Of a stretch of 40,278 bases of DNA, positions 9,500 to 18,592 are shown piece by piece; position 1 is the first letter of the stretch, and each line of letters starts with the position of its first letter. A model generated the notes under the pieces. The model saw only the letters and a program-made list of their open reading frames with translations. It made no database searches and was not told where the DNA came from. Both the position numbers and the translations under genes were made by a program. The DNA comes from Halocynthiibacter namhaensis. Lineage in GTDB: Bacteria; Pseudomonadota; Alphaproteobacteria; Rhodobacterales; Rhodobacteraceae. The stretch is from NCBI RefSeq assembly GCF_000812685.1, contig NZ_JWIF01000057.1, positions 1-40,278 on the forward strand. Direction: 5' to 3'.

Positions 9500-10630
9500 T
9501 TACAAAATATACAATTCTAGCGCCCGGTCTAACCAGATCGGGCGTATTTTTTTGCCCAATGCAAATCCCCCCGCCCCCGGGGCCTGGTGCAACAAACCCG
9601 CAGGAACAGAAGTGGCCATAGCGAGAGCATCCGCAAGATCGATACCAACCTGATGAACCAGAACGCGAATTGCTTGCGCCATATCCAAGTCAGCCCCAGC
9701 GAGGGTACCATCTTCAAGGGTCAATTTTCCATCACGACGCAAGATCCGACGGCCATTCAGCATAAATTCAGTTTTGGTGGATCCAGCAACGGCCATTGCA
9801 TCCGTCACCAAGAACATCTGACCTGGCCCGCGCTTTCCGCGAATTGCTGCCCCCATGCTTGCGGGGTGAACATGGATGCTATCCGCGATCAATCCTGCCG
9901 ACACACGCCCATCATCAAGCGCAGCTCCGACCAGACCCGGTGCACGATTTCCCATTTGACTCATGGCGTTAAACAAATGCGTCACGCAACGCGCCCCCGC
10001 ATCCATCCATCTTTTACATTGTGCAAAATCCGCATCCGTATGCCCCAGTGAAACAATCACGCCCGCATCCGCCATCCGTGTCACTTGCGCCTCCGAAACA
10101 GTTTCAGAAGCGACCGTCATCATCACATTGGGCAGGCGCGCGGCTGCATCTAAAACCAACGCCAAGTCCGTATCGTCCATCGGTCGAACAAGGGATCCGT
10201 CATGCGCACCTTTTCGTGCAATCGACAAATGCGGCCCCTCTAGGTGCAAGCCAATAATCCCTTCGACACCTGTCGCAATGGCCTGCTCTACCGCGTCAAC
10301 TGCGGAACGACTGTGTGCCGGCGTGTCCGTAATCAATGTTGGAAGAAAACGCCCTGTGCCCAGTGTCGCATGCGCAGCTGCAATGATAGAAAGATTCGCA
10401 AGCGAAGGGGCATCATTAAACATCACGCCCCCCCCGCCGTTGACTTGCAGATCAACAAATTCAGGCACCAATGTGCCGCCATCAAGTGAGATGACCTGGC
10501 AATCCTCGGGAAGAAATTTTTGCGAAACAATTCCCTTAAAGCCCAAGTTATTGTCCAGCAACAACGCCACGCCGCAGTGAATGCGAGTGCCATCAAAAAT
10601 ATCTGCCCCAAGATAGGCTGTGAAATTCAT
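9500..10630 (-). CDS. nagA: N-acetylglucosamine-6-phosphate deacetylase
   Basis: This amidohydrolase-superfamily enzyme removes acetate from GlcNAc-6-phosphate to give glucosamine-6-phosphate. The 376-residue length is normal. Family landmarks are PEFVDLQVNGGGGVMFND, the metal/substrate motif LHLEGPHLS, VSLGHTDAD, THLFNAMSQMGNRAPG, SIHVHP, and the catalytic Asp in FLVTDAMAVAGS. It is the last gene of a three-gene minus-strand operon and starts 1 base after the stop of the SIS-domain gene. The 3' end of the coding sequence contains a terminator hairpin serving the convergent desaturase gene. Confidence 0.93.
   Translation of the reverse strand: MNFTAYLGADIFDGTRIHCGVALLLDNNLGFKGIVSQKFLPEDCQVISLDGGTLVPEFVDLQVNGGGGVMFNDAPSLANLSIIAAAHATLGTGRFLPTLITDTPAHSRSAVDAVEQAIATGVEGIIGLHLEGPHLSIARKGAHDGSLVRPMDDTDLALVLDAAARLPNVMMTVASETVSEAQVTRMADAGVIVSLGHTDADFAQCKRWMDAGARCVTHLFNAMSQMGNRAPGLVGAALDDGRVSAGLIADSIHVHPASMGAAIRGKRGPGQMFLVTDAMAVAGSTKTEFMLNGRRILRRDGKLTLEDGTLAGADLDMAQAIRVLVHQVGIDLADALAMATSVPAGLLHQAPGAGGFALGKKIRPIWLDRALELYIL
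9521..9553 (+). terminator. Terminator of desaturase gene embedded in nagA
   Basis: On the plus strand a 10-bp stem (CGCCCGGTCT with AGATCGGGCG, one G-U pair) has the loop AACC and is followed by TATTTTTTT. It sits 25 bases after the desaturase stop and wholly within the 3' coding end of the convergent nagA. Confidence 0.85.
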
Positions 10631-10631
10631 G

Positions 10632-11663
10632 TTAAACTGTTTCCGTTATTTTTTTCAAATGACGCGGGGCATCCGGGTCAATCCCATGCGCACGCGCGAT
10701 CTTTTCGACCATCACATAAACTCCCGCGATCACCGCAATCGGGTCCGTTAAAAAATGCCCCGTCCGTACAACTGGTAAACAGCTTGCCTTCTGCGCCCGG
10801 GAGGATGTCACAAAGACCGCCCCGCCCAGCGCAGATATTTCATCCGCAACCTCAACCAACACCGCCTCTGCAGCATCCGCTGCCGTCATCGCCAAAACTG
10901 GGAAGCCCCCATCGACCAATGACACAGGCCCATGTAACACCTCGGCCGACGAATAACTTTCCGCGTGCAACTGACAAATTTCTTTAAATTTTAACGCGGC
11001 TTCGTTCGCCATTGCCCATGACGGGCCACGGCCCAGACAATAAAGCGATTGCCGCCTTTTGATCGCTTCCCCGAACCCCGACCAATCCTGCTGCACAGAT
11101 TTCTCAAGCACCTCCGGTAGATTTCGGATCGCAGCGAGAAGAGACTTATCCTGCGTAAACTCGGCCAACAACCAAACAGACGATATTGCCGAATTCACAA
11201 ATGTCTTGGTGGCAGCCACGCTTATTTCGGGCCCAGCATGAAGATTCAAGACATGTTCAGAAACTTGGGCCAACTCAGAATCACCGTTGTTCGTCATAGC
11301 GATAGACAACGCACCTGACGACCTAGCAGCGCGTGCCATTGCCACAATATCGGGGCTTTTCCCAGATTGGGAAATGGAAATGCAAGCGCTGCCTGATAAC
11401 TTCAGCTGACGCTGATAAACTGAAGCGACCGATGGTCCAACCGAGGCTACAGGCACCCCTAGCAACAGCTCGCTAACGTATTTAAAGTAAGTTGCAACAT
11501 GGTCTGATGATCCCCGCGCGACACTGGTCATAAAGGCGGGGTCTTGCGTGCGAAGTGCGGCGGCGGCGTCCCGTATTGCGTCATTGCCATGGGTCAAAAG
11601 CCGTTCGGCAGCAGATGGGATATCTAATGTTTCGCGAAGCATTAACGTCGAAGATTGTGTCAT
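10632..11663 (-). CDS. SIS-domain glucosamine-6-phosphate deaminase-type protein
   Basis: A 343-residue protein with two SIS sugar-isomerase domains, related to the isomerase half of GlmS and to NagB-II/AgaS deaminases. Landmarks are RGSSDHVATYFKYV, the phosphosugar-binding SISQSGKSPDIV, the second-domain LGRGPSWAMANEAALKFKEI, and YSSAEVLHGPVSLVDGG. It lacks a glutamine-amidotransferase domain, so it should catalyse deamination/isomerisation of GlcN-6-P to fructose-6-P, not synthesis. Fructosamine deglycase (FrlB) belongs to the same superfamily and cannot be excluded. It sits between the kinase (3-base gap) and nagA (1-base gap) in one operon. Confidence 0.82.
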   Translation of the reverse strand: MTQSSTLMLRETLDIPSAAERLLTHGNDAIRDAAAALRTQDPAFMTSVARGSSDHVATYFKYVSELLLGVPVASVGPSVASVYQRQLKLSGSACISISQSGKSPDIVAMARAARSSGALSIAMTNNGDSELAQVSEHVLNLHAGPEISVAATKTFVNSAISSVWLLAEFTQDKSLLAAIRNLPEVLEKSVQQDWSGFGEAIKRRQSLYCLGRGPSWAMANEAALKFKEICQLHAESYSSAEVLHGPVSLVDGGFPVLAMTAADAAEAVLVEVADEISALGGAVFVTSSRAQKASCLPVVRTGHFLTDPIAVIAGVYVMVEKIARAHGIDPDAPRHLKKITETV

Positions 11664-11666
11664 GTA

Positions 11667-12548
11667 TTATCCATTCACAGCGGCCCGCATCGCAAGTTGC
11701 AGCGCGCCTGATACCGCGTCACCAGCGGGGCGCACCAATTCTCGCAACATTTCGGGGGTCAAAAAGCGTTCATATTTCTTACCCAATCCACCACTTAAAC
11801 ACAGGCGATCCCCCACGTTAAAACCCGTTGCACGTAAACTATTCTGTAGATGCACCGCGCCTTCATGCATCAATTTCCCAGCGATCACATCGCCAGCCGC
11901 AGCGAAAGCAACAACGTCAGGTGCAAAACGTGCAAACTCACCGGGCGTTGCCTGAAAGCTGAAACACGCGACATCTGCCGCATTTTGTTTGAAGCTATCA
12001 AAGGTTTGCGATGTGATCGAAGTGTGGCCTTTCACGCCATCACAACAGAACAACATTTCTTCCAACAATCGCCGTCCAAGCCAAGCACCACTTCCATGAT
12101 CTGATATTTGGGCGCCCCAACCGCTGGCAAAACGCAATTTCCCACGGGATCGTGTAGCTGCGATCACCCCAGTTCCGATCGCCAGCAGACTGCCATCCTC
12201 ATTCCCGAGAGCCCCGGCCAAAGCCGTGGGGCGATCGTCGGTCACATGAATATATCTATAAGGCAGCGCATCAATCACGCGCGCGCCAATATCGTCGGAT
12301 ATCACCCCAGCCAATCCCAAATGCATCTGAGTGCCTGCCAGCAGTTCAGCAGAAATGCCAAGCCTTTGTCCAGCGGCCTGAATGGCGCCCGTGATGTTGT
12401 GGATTGCGCCATCAAAATCCGTAGACACATTCGCTGGGCCACCCGTCACTTGCGCTTTGGGGATTAAATCCATGCCCGAAATCGCGACACGGCAGCCGCT
12501 GCCGCCGCCATCCACGCCGACTAAAAATTTGCTATCAACCTGCTTCAT
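11667..12548 (-). CDS. BadF/BadG-type N-acetylglucosamine kinase
   Basis: An ATPase of the ASKHA fold, BadF/BadG/BcrA/BcrD family, whose members include eukaryotic-type GlcNAc kinase. It shows phosphate-1 motif LVGVDGGGSGCRVAI, GGPANVSTDFDGA, HLGLAGV, adenosine-side ALAGALGNEDGSLLAIGTG, and WGAQISDHGSGAWLG. I take the ATG at 12548 (293 residues), because the longer reading from 12638 would begin inside a palindrome and add a non-homologous 30-residue tail. It is the first gene of the operon kinase - SIS deaminase - nagA, which would convert GlcNAc to fructose-6-phosphate. Confidence 0.82.
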   Translation of the reverse strand: MKQVDSKFLVGVDGGGSGCRVAISGMDLIPKAQVTGGPANVSTDFDGAIHNITGAIQAAGQRLGISAELLAGTQMHLGLAGVISDDIGARVIDALPYRYIHVTDDRPTALAGALGNEDGSLLAIGTGVIAATRSRGKLRFASGWGAQISDHGSGAWLGRRLLEEMLFCCDGVKGHTSITSQTFDSFKQNAADVACFSFQATPGEFARFAPDVVAFAAAGDVIAGKLMHEGAVHLQNSLRATGFNVGDRLCLSGGLGKKYERFLTPEMLRELVRPAGDAVSGALQLAMRAAVNG

Positions 12549-12629
12549 AATCGCGAGCTTATTAGACCTTGGCGATGTTTGAAAGCTGCCAGTTTCCCCA
12601 TCCTTCCCGCAGGCAGTACCTGCGAAACT

Positions 12630-12649
12630 TTCACTCATGCATGAGTGAA
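12630..12649. promoter_or_regulatory. Perfect 20-bp palindrome between divergent operons
   Basis: TTCACTCATGCATGAGTGAA is a perfect inverted repeat, 82 bases upstream of the kinase ATG (12548) and 58 bases upstream of the oxidoreductase ATG (12708). Its position and symmetry are those of an operator for a dimeric repressor controlling both directions. No regulator gene is next to it in this window. Confidence 0.7.
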
Positions 12650-12707
12650 TTTCAAATGCGGGCAGTCAAAAAACATGACAAGCTGTCGGAAAACAGGGGG
12701 ATTGTTG

Positions 12708-13991
12708 ATGCAAACTGATTATGTGGACAGCTATTACAGTCGTACGCGCGCGACAGATGTCGAATACGCGCCCTTGCAGGGGATGATTGAGGCCGACGTA
12801 TGTGTGATTGGCGGTGGCATCGCCGGACTCAGCACAGCATGGGAACTAACCCAACGCGGCCTCAGTGTCGTGGTTCTCGAAAAAAATCGCTTGGCCTGGG
12901 GTGCCAGTGGCCGCAATGGCGGCATCTTAGGGGCTGGGTTTGCTGGACCTGACAGCGGCTTGGAACGCGCCGGTCCAAAGGCCGCGCGTGCCTTATATGA
13001 TCTGTCGCGTGAAGGCGTCCGCACCGTGATCGAGAACACCACGAACCTGAACCTAAAAGGCGTTGATCCTGTGGCTGGGCGAATTTCTGTTTCGCGCTAT
13101 CCCGATGCAAAGGGCATGCAAGACAGCATCCGCACCACTGCTGAAAAATTCGACCATCATAAAGAATATCTTTCGACGGAAAAGCTGCGTGAACTTGTGA
13201 ATTCAGATCGGTTCTTCGATGGGTACTTCGACCCGGAAAGCTATCACATTCACCCGCTAAATTATTGCAAAGGCCTTGCGCATCATATCGTGCAGACTGG
13301 TGGACAGGTGTTTGAACATTCCGCGATGATCTCGATGGATCACACCGGCGCTGAGAAGCACACACACACCGCCCAAGGCTGCGTGAAATCGAAATATGTT
13401 GTGATGTGCGGCAGTGGATATGGTGGCCCCGAGTTTGGAAAGACCTACAACAGTTTGCTGCCTATCGCGACTTATGTGATCAGCACCAAAAACCTGGGCG
13501 GTCGCTTGGATGGATTGATGAATACGAAGGCCGCGGTGGGTGATACGCGCCTGTCTTGTGACTATTTCCGCGTGACCCCGACTGGTGAATTGCTTTGGGG
13601 GGGCGGCATGTCTGGCCTTGCGAAATCACCAGCAAATCTTGCGGAACTGATGAAGAACCGCGTGCTCGAGGTTTTCCCACAACTGGCCGATGTTGAAGTC
13701 GATGTCGCATGGACTGGCTTAATGGGGTATTCACGTCACAAAATGCCCTATGTTCAGGAAGTTGCGCCGAATGTATGGACGGCCACAGCCCTTGGGGGGC
13801 ATGGGTTAAACACCGGCCCAGCGATTGCACGCGTCGTGGCTGAGGCCATCGCAGAAAATGGCACCCGACACGAGCTGTTTGCACCTTTTGGTCTACGCTG
13901 GAATGGCAGTGTATTTGGCCCAATTGCGGCTGACATGATCTGCGCAGCTTCTAATTTTGGTCACAAATTACGCGAGCGCTTCATGAAATAA
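12708..13991 (+). CDS. FAD-dependent amine/amino-acid oxidoreductase (DAO/PuuB-like)
   Basis: A 427-residue flavoprotein of the D-amino-acid oxidase/GlpO fold. The FAD-binding dinucleotide motif is at residues about 29-52 (VCVIGGGIAGLSTAWELTQR), followed by WGASGRNGGILGAG, which is typical of the gamma-glutamylputrescine oxidase/sarcosine-oxidase branch. The C-terminal FAD motif is WTATALGGHGLNTGPAIARV. The start at 12708 is fixed by AGGGGG seven bases upstream. Substrate not determined; the following amino-acid ABC transporter suggests an imported amine or amino acid. First gene of the plus-strand unit. Confidence 0.85.
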   Translation: MQTDYVDSYYSRTRATDVEYAPLQGMIEADVCVIGGGIAGLSTAWELTQRGLSVVVLEKNRLAWGASGRNGGILGAGFAGPDSGLERAGPKAARALYDLSREGVRTVIENTTNLNLKGVDPVAGRISVSRYPDAKGMQDSIRTTAEKFDHHKEYLSTEKLRELVNSDRFFDGYFDPESYHIHPLNYCKGLAHHIVQTGGQVFEHSAMISMDHTGAEKHTHTAQGCVKSKYVVMCGSGYGGPEFGKTYNSLLPIATYVISTKNLGGRLDGLMNTKAAVGDTRLSCDYFRVTPTGELLWGGGMSGLAKSPANLAELMKNRVLEVFPQLADVEVDVAWTGLMGYSRHKMPYVQEVAPNVWTATALGGHGLNTGPAIARVVAEAIAENGTRHELFAPFGLRWNGSVFGPIAADMICAASNFGHKLRERFMK

Positions 13992-14066
13992 ACTCATACT
14001 CTTATGACTTGCTTTTATGCGTCACCCTGCGAGAGTAGTTTGCATACAAACAAGGGAGGAAAAGAT

Positions 14067-14894
14067 ATGAGTATTTTCAAGAAGGCCGCATCATTGGCGA
14101 TTGCATTGGGCCTGACGACAGGTGCCCTGCAAGCGGGTGACGTTCTGGACCGTGTTATGTCTGAGGGTGTATTGCGCATGGCGACTGACCCTGCTTGGGC
14201 TCCACAGTCATTCCTAAATGACGACAATGAGATGGACGGTTTTGACGTTTCCGTAGGACGCGCAATCGCCGCAAAACTGGGTGTTGAAATTGAATTCGTC
14301 ACCCCAGATTGGAGCCTAATCACGGCCGGTAACTGGGCTGGTCGCTGGGATATGTCTGTGGGATCGATGACCCCAACCAAAGAACGCGCAGAGGTTCTGA
14401 ATTTCCCCGCGATCTACTATTATGTCCCAGCCTCCGTGGGTGTGCACAATGATTCACCAGCGCAAGCAGTCTCAGACTTGAACGGCAAGACAATTGGTGT
14501 AAGCGCGGCTTCCACATGGGAAAACTACCTGCGTCATGATCTGACGATTGATGCCGAAGGTGTACCCACATTTGAATACCAGATTGAGCCCGGTGAAATC
14601 CGCACCTATGGCACGGACATCCCAGTGGTGAACGAGCTGCGCCTGGGTGATGGTATACGCATTAATGCGATGATCGGCAGCCTGCCAAACCTGACCGAAG
14701 CCATCAAAAACGGTTATCCCATTCGCGTGCTTGGCGACCCAGTGTTCTATGAACCGCTGGCCGTTGCAATTGACCTTGGCGACCAAGAATTCAACGACAA
14801 GCTTGCGGGCATCGTAGATGAGTTGCGTAGCGAGGGCACTTTGGCTGAATTGTCTTTGAAATGGTACGGCGTGGATTATGCCAACACAAAGTAG
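14067..14894 (+). CDS. Periplasmic amino-acid-binding protein of ABC transporter
   Basis: A 275-residue family 3 solute-binding protein. The signal peptide is MSIFKKAASLAIALGLTTG followed by cleavage after LQA. Mature landmarks are LRMATDPAWAPQSFLNDDNE, GFDVSVGRAIAAKLGVEIEF, the SMTPTKERAEVLNF hinge and LNGKTIGVSAASTWENYL. The start is set by GGGAGGA six bases upstream. It binds a polar amino acid or related amine in the periplasm and delivers it to the permease downstream. A hairpin follows the gene. Confidence 0.9.
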   Translation: MSIFKKAASLAIALGLTTGALQAGDVLDRVMSEGVLRMATDPAWAPQSFLNDDNEMDGFDVSVGRAIAAKLGVEIEFVTPDWSLITAGNWAGRWDMSVGSMTPTKERAEVLNFPAIYYYVPASVGVHNDSPAQAVSDLNGKTIGVSAASTWENYLRHDLTIDAEGVPTFEYQIEPGEIRTYGTDIPVVNELRLGDGIRINAMIGSLPNLTEAIKNGYPIRVLGDPVFYEPLAVAIDLGDQEFNDKLAGIVDELRSEGTLAELSLKWYGVDYANTK

Positions 14895-14919
14895 GCCACT
14901 GACGGTTTATTGAAACTTT

Positions 14920-14952
14920 GCTCGGCGGCGGAGGAGGAGACTTCCGCCGAGC
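14920..14952 (+). promoter_or_regulatory. Intercistronic hairpin after binding-protein gene
   Basis: A 9-bp stem (GCTCGGCGG, 14920-14928, with CCGCCGAGC, 14944-14952) has a 15-base loop and no T-run. Such hairpins after a binding-protein gene commonly protect its mRNA 3' end or partly terminate, giving more binding protein than permease. Confidence 0.65.
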
Positions 14953-14971
14953 AGCCATTGGGGGGACCAAA

Positions 14972-15930
14972 TTGCTATATTCAGACACTGTTCGAGGCAG
15001 AAGCTTGGTGGAACAGCCACCAGTCATCGCCGCCATTTTCGTGATTTCGTGCCTGCTATTGGGCTGGTCTGGGGCGTATCAATTACTGTTTAAGTTGCCA
15101 TTTATCACAGCGCCCGAGGTGCAATCCACAGGCGGAATCATTGTAACAACCATAATTGCCGCGATCCTGTTCACAGGCAACATCATCCTCATCTCGCTGC
15201 TGCGCATCCGCTGGCAAATCGCGATTGTCTGGGCCGAATTATTCGGCTGCTTCATGATCTTTTTCTTCAGTTTCGACCTGAACTTTCGTTCATCCTACGC
15301 AAACTGCCCTTCCTGCTGACCCAAGGGGTGTTCACCACACTTTACGTTTCAGCCATTTCAATTTCCATCGCCACGGTCTTGGCCATTTTCGGGGCCATTG
15401 CGAAGCTGTCCAACAACGGTTTTTCCTTCGCCATCGCGAGTTTCTATACCTCGATGTTTCGTGGCCTTCCCCTGCTTGTGCAAATCTACTTGCTCTATCT
15501 CGGGCTGCCACAATTGGGCATCTTCGTCGAAGCCGTCCCCGCAGGTATCATTGCGCTATCGCTTTGCTATGGGGCCTATATGACCGAGATCTTCCGCGCT
15601 GGCATCATGTCAATCGACAAGGGCCAATGGGAGGCATCGCGCGCCATTGGCTTCAAGTTCAGCCTGACCATGCGCCGCATTATCTTGCCCCAAGCCGTGC
15701 CTGTCATCGTCCCGCCTTTGGGCAACCAGTTCATTGCTATGTTGAAAGACAGCTCGCTTGTGTCCGTTCTTGGCGTCTGGGAGTTGATGTATCTGGCCCG
15801 CACCTTAGGCCAACGTGAATTTCGCCACCTAGAAATGCTGCTGACTGTCGCTTTGATCTACTGGTTCATGACCCTCATATTCGAGATCATTCAAAAGCAG
15901 ATCGAAAACCACTTCCAGAAACACCGCTAA
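14972..15930 (+). pseudogene. Amino-acid ABC transporter permease, interrupted by a single-base frameshift
   Basis: The permease is read in two frames. The first (from a TTG at 14972 with GGGGGGACC upstream) gives the N-terminal membrane segments up to FFFSFDLNF. The second continues SFILRKLPFLLTQGVFTTLY and the whole HisM/GlnP-type permease domain, including the EAA-like loop GQWEASRAIGFKFSLTMRRI and a normal end. One missing base in the T-run at 15284-15286 restores a continuous 319-residue protein. Either this is a real recent mutation inactivating the transporter or a consensus error. A second start at 15328 would give a 200-residue domain alone. It lies between the binding protein and ATPase genes. 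Confidence 0.85.
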
Positions 15931-15945
15931 GCGCAGGATGATGAT

Positions 15946-16686
15946 ATGACCAATACCAATGGGATCATCGAGATCCGCAACATGCATAAATACTATGGTA
16001 AATTCCACGCACTGAAGGACATTAACCTGTCCGTGCAGCTGGGTGAAAAGATCGTGGTTTGTGGCCCATCCGGGTCTGGGAAATCAACAATGATCCGTTG
16101 CATCAATCGCCTTGAAGCCCATCAAGAGGGTTCAGTCGTGGTGGATGGAATCGAACTGCATGAGGACATGCGTAACATTGACGTTGTGCGTCAAGGGGTC
16201 GGGATGGTCTTCCAGCATTTCAATCTATTTCCGCATATGACCGTTTTGCAAAACCTGACAGCCGGTCCAATGTGGGTGAAGAAAGTTTCCGAGGCGGAAG
16301 CCCATGCAACGGCTATGAAATACCTCGAGAGGGTTCAGATCGCAGAGCAGGCGCATAAATACCCCGGTGCCTTATCAGGTGGACAGCAGCAACGGGTGGC
16401 CATCGCACGGTCCCTGTGTATGGAACCCAAAGTGCTGCTGTTCGATGAACCGACCTCAGCCTTAGATCCCGAAATGGTGAACGAAGTCCTGGAAACCATG
16501 GAAAGCCTCGCAGAAACTGGCGTGACCATGATCTGCGTGACGCATGAGATGGGTTTCGCAAAAGCCGTGGCAGACCGTGTGATCTTTATGGATCACGGGC
16601 AGATCATCGAACAGAACGATCCTGTGACATTTTTTGAAAACCCTCAATCACCAAGGACGCAACAGTTCCTAGAGCAAGTATTGTAG
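15946..16686 (+). CDS. Polar amino-acid ABC transporter ATPase
   Basis: A 246-residue ATPase of the GlnQ/AapP/HisP group. Walker A is GPSGSGKST (residues about 40-48), the Q-loop [11 protein letters not shown], the signature [15 protein letters not shown], Walker [13 protein letters not shown], and the H-loop VTHEMGF. It energises import through the permease upstream, 15 bases away. Last gene of the plus-strand unit; its stop is 6 bases from the convergent RTX gene. Confidence 0.94.
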   Translation: MTNTNGIIEIRNMHKYYGKFHALKDINLSVQLGEKIVVCGPSGSGKSTMIRCINRLEAHQEGSVVVDGIELHEDMRNIDVVRQGVGMVFQHFNLFPHMTVLQNLTAGPMWVKKVSEAEAHATAMKYLERVQIAEQAHKYPGALSGGQQQRVAIARSLCMEPKVLLFDEPTSALDPEMVNEVLETMESLAETGVTMICVTHEMGFAKAVADRVIFMDHGQIIEQNDPVTFFENPQSPRTQQFLEQVL

Positions 16687-16692
16687 ACACCA

Positions 16693-18459
16693 CTACATCA
16701 CATTCCACGACGCGTCTTCATCTTGAAAGACAAAGGCATCTACGCCAGCGTCGTGGCCGTAGTCCAGACCCGCAGAGGGCGCACCTCCCCCAGAGTCGCC
16801 ATAGATTATGTCATCACCCGTCCCCCCGGTGATGGTGTCATCTCCGTCGTCGCCGTAAATCTTGTCGTCGCCGCCCCCTCCATCGATGTTATCAGCATCA
16901 GGCGTGCCGTATATAATATCGTCACCTGCTGTACCCACCTCACCGAATATGATGTTATCCGGAATAATCGTGCGGTTCGGCCCCAAGACCACGGCATCCC
17001 GAATGTCGTCTTCCGTTAAAACCACCCCGTTTGCTGGCAAAAGATCTAGACGTTCATCCCGCCAGGTCACCTGAAAAACACCCTGTATAACCTCAATCGT
17101 TAGAGACGACGCATCATAGAGAAAAGACCAATGTGACAGATCCAACTTGTCTTCAAGCGGGTTAAAGTCCGTGATCGTGTCAAGTTCACCATCAAATGCC
17201 AACACAAAAACATCCGAGCCATCCCCCCCTGAAAGCGCATCACTGCCAGCACCATCACGTATAATATCATCGCCTAAGCCACCGGAGATCGCATTGTTCT
17301 GTGCATCCCCCTCCAAGACATCATGCTGTGCCCCCCCCACCAGCGACCCATCGCCCGCGATAACTGCACCTGCGGTTGAAAAGGCGCTTACGTCGAACTC
17401 GACCTGAATGATCCCCTTCCCACCCGCGGTTGAGATCAAGCCGTATAACATCCCTGCTTGGGCAGATAAGGTGATGTCTGTGATAGACGCGAATGACGTC
17501 GCGATGGTGCTTTCAAGCGACTGCATGTAATGTAGCGTTCCGTCGGGCATCAGCAAAAACAGGCTAATGCCGCTATCTGCCCCCCCTGCGACGACGAAGG
17601 TATGCCCGTTGATCTCCAAGGTATCAACCGCTTGCGCCCGGCCAAACCTCGTATCCAATGTGTCCATTACTTGATCGGTCATGACCATGCTGCCATCAGC
17701 TTGCGTACGCACCACCGTCAAGGTTCCGTCTTGCCCACTGCCTGCTGCCGAAGCTAACACCGTATAATGACCACCGTTTTTGACCGCCGACGCCATGGCT
17801 GTTGGAATCCCTCCGTAATATTCCAGAGAGCTTGCCAAAGTTGCTGTCCCGTTGGTCATGACATAGCTGGATAGACCGCGTTCGGATTGACTGCCCACCA
17901 TCACGATTTCAACGTTGCCACCAAGGGTCATGCTGCTCATAACGCCGATATCCTGGGCAAAGCTCATCGTGCTATCCGTGACCGTACTGACCAAGCTGAT
18001 GGGGCCATTCGTTGCCTGAGAATAAATATCAAACCCGTCTTTGCCTGAGGCCGCTGAAACCACATAGCCCGATCCAGTTTGCACAGCAATCTGGTGTGGC
18101 CCCGATGTTGCAAGCGTGGTGCTGGTAAAACTTCCAAGCGTACCAAACGCGTCAAATCCCACATCCAGAAGTGTCCCCGCAACCGGTCCGGTCACCATCA
18201 GGCGTGCCCCTTGGTCCGTGTTCAACACATCGATCCAGGCCCCCAGCGCCCACGAGGAATTCGCATCAAAAAGCAAGCTATCTTGCGCAGTGATGACCCC
18301 ACTGCTGTTCATTAAGTAGGTTGCTACGCCACCTCCAACACCCGTGAGTGTGGCAATCAGGGTCCCCTCGGAGGTCTCGACACACACCAAGCCATTCACC
18401 CCATCGTCGAAGGCATCATTCCCCGTAACATAGCGCCCTGTAATCTGTAATTCTGGCAT
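16693..18459 (-). CDS. RTX-type calcium-binding protein, probably type I secreted
   Basis: A 588-residue acidic protein. Residues about 1-390 form weakly repeated beta-rich segments that look like a propeller. From about 395 there are RTX nonapeptides binding Ca2+ (GGLGDDIIRDGAGSDALSGG, and later GGGGDDKIYGDDGDDTITGG with TGDDIIYG). There is no Sec signal peptide, consistent with C-terminal type I secretion, but no transporter genes are adjacent. The ATG at 18459 is chosen because GGTGGGGGCC lies immediately upstream; another ATG five codons earlier lacks this. The protein ends soon after the last repeats (DEDASWNVM), so it may be shortened at the C terminus. Confidence 0.8.
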   Translation of the reverse strand: MPELQITGRYVTGNDAFDDGVNGLVCVETSEGTLIATLTGVGGGVATYLMNSSGVITAQDSLLFDANSSWALGAWIDVLNTDQGARLMVTGPVAGTLLDVGFDAFGTLGSFTSTTLATSGPHQIAVQTGSGYVVSAASGKDGFDIYSQATNGPISLVSTVTDSTMSFAQDIGVMSSMTLGGNVEIVMVGSQSERGLSSYVMTNGTATLASSLEYYGGIPTAMASAVKNGGHYTVLASAAGSGQDGTLTVVRTQADGSMVMTDQVMDTLDTRFGRAQAVDTLEINGHTFVVAGGADSGISLFLLMPDGTLHYMQSLESTIATSFASITDITLSAQAGMLYGLISTAGGKGIIQVEFDVSAFSTAGAVIAGDGSLVGGAQHDVLEGDAQNNAISGGLGDDIIRDGAGSDALSGGDGSDVFVLAFDGELDTITDFNPLEDKLDLSHWSFLYDASSLTIEVIQGVFQVTWRDERLDLLPANGVVLTEDDIRDAVVLGPNRTIIPDNIIFGEVGTAGDDIIYGTPDADNIDGGGGDDKIYGDDGDDTITGGTGDDIIYGDSGGGAPSAGLDYGHDAGVDAFVFQDEDASWNVM

Positions 18460-18592
18460 AAAGGCCCCCACCATTTAACCACCGTAGAGCCGCCAGCATG
18501 AATGGTCCCCCCGTCAGAAGTTGAGCCGAATAAAGGTGAGAATGTGGATATTGTCGCGGATTAGGTCCGAATTTTATCTACTTCCGAAGCAA

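Noticed and set aside
15280-15290. Programmed -1 frameshift in the ABC permease
   Set aside because: AACTTTC is not a good slippery heptamer and no stimulatory structure is seen. Similar single-base losses elsewhere argue for error or mutation.
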